Source: JBKPDV01 sp046728075 (GTDB lineage Bacteria > Acidobacteriota > Thermoanaerobaculia > UBA5066 > Gp7-AA6). From it: 8,227 nucleotides of DNA. The stretch is from NCBI GenBank assembly GCA_046728075.1, contig JBKPDV010000131.1, positions 1 through 8,227 on the forward strand, in the 5' to 3' direction. Each line of letters begins with the position of its first letter. Within the stretch, counting starts at the first letter, position 1. The notes beneath the pieces are model-generated. The model did no database searches, was not told where the DNA came from, and saw only the letters and a list, made by a program, of their open reading frames with translations. Made by a program: the position numbers and the translations under genes. This document shows positions 5,781-8,227 of the stretch, piece after piece.

Positions 5781-6194
5781 TTACTGCACCTGAGTCGTGA
5801 GGGGTTTTCCCTTCTCGGCCACGAACACCGCCAAGAGTTTCGCCGTAACGGTGCCGTTGTTGGTTCCCTCGTGAATTGTTTCCGGAGGAATGGAGAGGAC
5901 GTCTCCCGCCTTGAGGGTCCTCGTCGGCTGGCCTTGCACCTCGAGAACGACAGTGCCCTCCTGAACGAACCCGTACACCTCGGCCGGGTGGGTGTGTCTT
6001 CCCTCCCTGCCGCCCGGAGGGATTTCCACCTGGGCCATCACGACCTCCCGGCCCGGGATCGTCATGTCCTGCTTCAACAGAACGGTCCTCTTGACCGAGG
6101 GTGCCGGCTGGCCCTTGAGCCCATGGATTCCCGCCGCTCCCGCCGCGACGGCGATCGCAACCATCAAAGCCATTCTCGATGTGACGCGTTTCAT
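5781..6194 (-). CDS. Exported single-domain cupin protein, 137 aa
   Basis: The N-terminus (MKRVTSRMALMVAIAVAAGAAG) is a signal peptide or membrane anchor, so the protein acts outside the cytoplasm. The rest is one cupin barrel. Motif 1 is GGREGRHTHPAEVYGFVQEG (61-80), with metal-ligand histidines H67 and H69. Motif 2 is GDVLSIPPETIHEGTNNG (97-114), with H108 and N112. The usual Glu of motif 1, four residues after the second His, is V73 here; E72 is one residue early, so the metal site may be atypical or three-His. ATG 6194 is chosen because AGGAG lies 6 bases before it and the signal peptide begins there; a longer open frame upstream only overlaps the divergent hydrolase gene. Substrate and reaction are unknown; similar small exported cupins are often annotated only as 'cupin domain-containing'. 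Confidence 0.9.
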   Translation of the reverse strand: MKRVTSRMALMVAIAVAAGAAGIHGLKGQPAPSVKRTVLLKQDMTIPGREVVMAQVEIPPGGREGRHTHPAEVYGFVQEGTVVLEVQGQPTRTLKAGDVLSIPPETIHEGTNNGTVTAKLLAVFVAEKGKPLTTQVQ

Positions 6195-6303
6195 GGTGAT
6201 CTCCTCTCGGTTCAGGATCATAGATCCTCTCGATGGCCGCTGGTCCGACCCGATCACCTGTGAAAGACTTTTGGGAGTCGAGTCTCGAGAAAGGGGAAGC
6301 ATC
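6195..6303. promoter_or_regulatory. Divergent intergenic region between cupin and serine hydrolase, with two dyads
   Basis: These 109 bases must carry the start signals for both genes. Ribosome-binding sites are visible at both ends: AGGAG (minus strand, 6201-6205) for the cupin and AAGGGGA (6291-6297) for the hydrolase. Between them are two small inverted repeats. AGGATC-ATA-GATCCT (6214-6228) has 6-bp perfect arms. TCGAG-T-CTCGA (6278-6288) has 5-bp perfect arms. Either could bind a dimeric regulator, but no regulator gene is nearby and neither matches an operator I can name. Confidence 0.45.
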
Positions 6304-8151
6304 ATGAAGGCGGTCCAGAAGCGGTCTCGCCGCGTCCGCGGCCTGCGCATCTTCGATCGGGCTCTCCTGCTCGGGTCCATCCTCCTCGTCCTTTTCGGGA
6401 GTCACCCGCTCCCGGCCCAGAGCCCGGACCGGGCCACCGCGGCAAAGCTCAAAGACTTCGACGCCTGGATGGCCCAGACTCTCAAAGACTGGAATGTCCC
6501 CGGAATCGGTGTGGGTATCGTGGTCGGCGACCAGCTCGTCTTCGCCAAGGGCTACGGCTACCGCGACTACGGGCAGAAGCTCCCGTTCACCCCGAACACG
6601 CTCTACCAGATCGCGTCGAACTCGAAGCTCTTCACCGCGGTCGCCGCAGGCCTCCTGGTCGAGGAGGGAAAGCTCACCTGGGACAAGCCGGTCCGCGAAT
6701 CCGTCCCGTCGATCCAGTTCTACAACGACTCCCTGAACTCGACCGTCACGCTACGCGACATGCTGTCCCACCGTACCGGGATCACGCGCCACGACACGAT
6801 CTGGTATCAGGCGTCCGACTCGCGCCAGCAGCTCTTCGGCAAGTTGAAGTACATGGAGCCCAAGGAGGCGCCGCGCACGATCTTTCTCTACAACAACATG
6901 ATGTACGCGGCCGCCGGGTACCTGATCGAGCTGCAATCGGGAAAGACCTGGGAAGAATTCGTTCGCGCCCGCATCTTTCAACCGCTCGAGATGAACAACT
7001 CCCTCTTCTCCGTGGCCGACATGGTCCAGAAGCCTGACTTCGGAGTGACCTACACGGAGAAGCGCGACAGCTTCGAGATCCACAAGATTCCCTACTACGA
7101 GGACACGGCGGCCATGGCCCCCGCCGGCGCGATTATCTCGAACATCGAGGACATGTCCCACTGGCTGATCGCCTTGATGAACGACGGGAAGTACAAGGGC
7201 AAACAGGTCCTGCCGGCCGCGGTCCTCAAGGCGACGATCCAGCCGGCGATGGCGCAGCCCAACACCCTGGCCGAGACTCGCGGATGGTGGGAGATCCTGA
7301 ACCCGGCCTACGGCATGGGACGCTCGACTTCTTCGTATCGCGGGCACCTGCTGACCTACCACGGAGGCGATCTCGACGGCTTCCATTCACAGGTTTCCTT
7401 CATGCCCCAGGAACGGATTGGCGTCCTCGTCGCCGTCATCGGCGACCACGCCGCGATCCTCTACAACCTGGTCAGCTACAACGTGTACGAGCGCCTGCTC
7501 GGGTTGGACCAGACGCCGTGGACCAAGCGCTGGCTGGAAGTGCGCTTGAAGGGCAAGAAGGCCGGGACGGAGTCGAGGACGAAAGCCGGCGCGGACCAGG
7601 TCAAGAACACGAGACCCTCCCACCCGCTCGCGGACTACGTAGGCGAGTACGAGCACCCCGCCTACGGGCTCTTGAAGATCACGCAGAAGGAGGGCCAGCT
7701 CCAGTTCGACTTCCACAAGATCGCGTTTCCGATGACCCACTACCATTACGACCGCTTCGACACGCCCGACGATGAGCGATACGGAAAGTGGTCGGTCAAC
7801 TTCGCCACCAACCCGCAGGGCGACGTCGACAAGGCCCTCATGTCCTTGGACGAAGCCGAGGCCACTTTCACGCGCCGGCCCGAGAGGCTCGATGCGAGCA
7901 CTGCCAGGCTGCTCGCTGGAACGTACGAGACCCCAACCGGCGCCCGGTTTCAGGTCGTCGTGAAGGAGGACGGAAGCCTGTTTCTTCTCTTCACCGGCCA
8001 GCCCGAGCAGAAACTCGTTCCCTACAAGGGCTTGAAGTTCCGGATCCCGGAGTTCTCGGACGTCGTCTGGGAGTTCGTCGTCGAGAACGGCCAGGCGAAG
8101 GCCCTCAAGCGGAGAGACGCCTCGGGGGAATTCACCTACACTCGAAAGTGA
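6304..8151 (+). CDS. Exported serine beta-lactamase-like hydrolase (class C/PBP-like) with DUF3471-type C-terminal domain, 615 aa
   Basis: The chain starts with a basic stretch and a hydrophobic core (residues 20-33) with a probable signal cleavage near PAQ-S (38-40). The catalytic domain (about 45-400) carries the three boxes of serine beta-lactamase/penicillin-binding-protein-type hydrolases: S105-N-S-K108 (the nucleophile and its Lys), Y196-N-N198 (the Y-x-N tyrosine) and H353-G-G355 (the K/H-T/x-G box). MLSHRTGITRHD and QPLEMNNSLFS are typical of the AmpC/EstB/LACTB-like branch. After a Lys/Gly-rich linker (about 405-430) come DUF3471-like beta domains. One begins HPLADYVGEYEHPAYGLLKI. 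A second, lipocalin-like half begins DASTARLLAGTYETPTGARF. Natural activity is more likely peptidase, esterase or D-amino-acid hydrolysis than antibiotic resistance. ATG 6304 has AAGGGGA 6 bases upstream. Confidence 0.93.
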   Translation: MKAVQKRSRRVRGLRIFDRALLLGSILLVLFGSHPLPAQSPDRATAAKLKDFDAWMAQTLKDWNVPGIGVGIVVGDQLVFAKGYGYRDYGQKLPFTPNTLYQIASNSKLFTAVAAGLLVEEGKLTWDKPVRESVPSIQFYNDSLNSTVTLRDMLSHRTGITRHDTIWYQASDSRQQLFGKLKYMEPKEAPRTIFLYNNMMYAAAGYLIELQSGKTWEEFVRARIFQPLEMNNSLFSVADMVQKPDFGVTYTEKRDSFEIHKIPYYEDTAAMAPAGAIISNIEDMSHWLIALMNDGKYKGKQVLPAAVLKATIQPAMAQPNTLAETRGWWEILNPAYGMGRSTSSYRGHLLTYHGGDLDGFHSQVSFMPQERIGVLVAVIGDHAAILYNLVSYNVYERLLGLDQTPWTKRWLEVRLKGKKAGTESRTKAGADQVKNTRPSHPLADYVGEYEHPAYGLLKITQKEGQLQFDFHKIAFPMTHYHYDRFDTPDDERYGKWSVNFATNPQGDVDKALMSLDEAEATFTRRPERLDASTARLLAGTYETPTGARFQVVVKEDGSLFLLFTGQPEQKLVPYKGLKFRIPEFSDVVWEFVVENGQAKALKRRDASGEFTYTRK

Positions 8152-8164
8152 ATCCGAACACCGG

Positions 8165-8227
8165 CTACTGGAAATACCCGCTCACGTCGATCACGACATG
8201 AACCGTGCCGCTGGCCTGGCCGCAATG
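8165..8227 (-). CDS. C-terminal end of a secreted or surface protein (partial)
   Basis: Reading inward from the right edge on the minus strand, the frame gives CGQASGTVHVVIDVSGYFQ and then TAG (8165-8167). The ending 'A-x-G-T-V-H-x-x-x-D-V-x-G-Y-F' is a recurrent C-terminal strand motif of large secreted or cell-surface proteins in Acidobacteriota, Actinobacteria and related groups, from my memory of such sequences. Only 20 codons are in the window, so the rest of the protein is unknown. It is convergent with the serine hydrolase, the two stops being 13 bases apart, and no terminator is visible between them. Confidence 0.65.
   Translation of the reverse strand, partial: HCGQASGTVHVVIDVSGYFQ

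Noticed and set aside
5992..6303. Long upstream extension of the serine hydrolase reading frame
   Set aside because: It is antisense to the cupin coding region and has no signal peptide; ATG 6304 has a ribosome-binding site and begins the export signal.

Overview
The window is GC-rich, densely coded bacterial DNA with no RNA genes, phage genes or recognisable insertion sequence. The gene types suggest a free-living, diderm-type soil or sediment bacterium: exported DUF4412-like and cupin proteins, a serine beta-lactamase-like hydrolase with a DUF3471-like tail, and a surface-protein C-terminus ending in a V-I-D-V-S-G-Y-F motif. Acidobacteriota, or a similar high-GC environmental phylum, is my best guess. 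This is inferred from gene style, not from a marker gene.

Region by region. (1) Bases 1-546 hold the end of a glycine-zipper membrane protein whose hydrophobic hairpin unit is tandemly duplicated (177-bp period). Its conserved hydrophilic tail is still readable but scattered over three frames, and it ends in a perfect 11-bp inverted repeat. (2) Bases 588-1933 hold small genes of uncertain function: a 66-aa ORF, a lipoprotein with a clear lipobox, a translationally coupled 63-aa protein, and a zinc-ribbon protein. (3) Bases 2020-4470 form a compact + strand operon: an ABC-2 type exporter ATPase, its permease, and an ArfB/YaeJ-type ribosome-rescue hydrolase starting 4 bases after the permease stop. 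A weak hairpin/T-rich signal follows. (4) On the minus strand, 4515-5327 encodes an exported DUF4412-like protein convergent with the ArfB operon. (5) Bases 5328-5580 are non-coding with palindromes. Bases 5581-5778 hold a Gly/Trp/Phe-rich fragment split by a frameshift at a G6 run. (6) A small exported cupin (minus, 5781-6194) is divergent from a large serine hydrolase (plus, 6304-8151). Their 109-bp shared intergenic region carries two dyads. (7) The right edge holds the last 20 codons of a minus-strand gene, convergent with the hydrolase.

The genes do not form one obvious pathway. The common theme is the cell envelope: glycine-zipper protein, lipoprotein, exporter, DUF4412-like protein, periplasmic cupin and exported hydrolase. 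I see no convincing new defence or mobile system. The most unusual signals are the duplicated and frame-shattered glycine-zipper gene with its terminal palindrome, and the second frame-broken low-complexity ORF at 5581-5778. Together they suggest either recurrent decay of repetitive envelope genes or residual indel error in the assembly.
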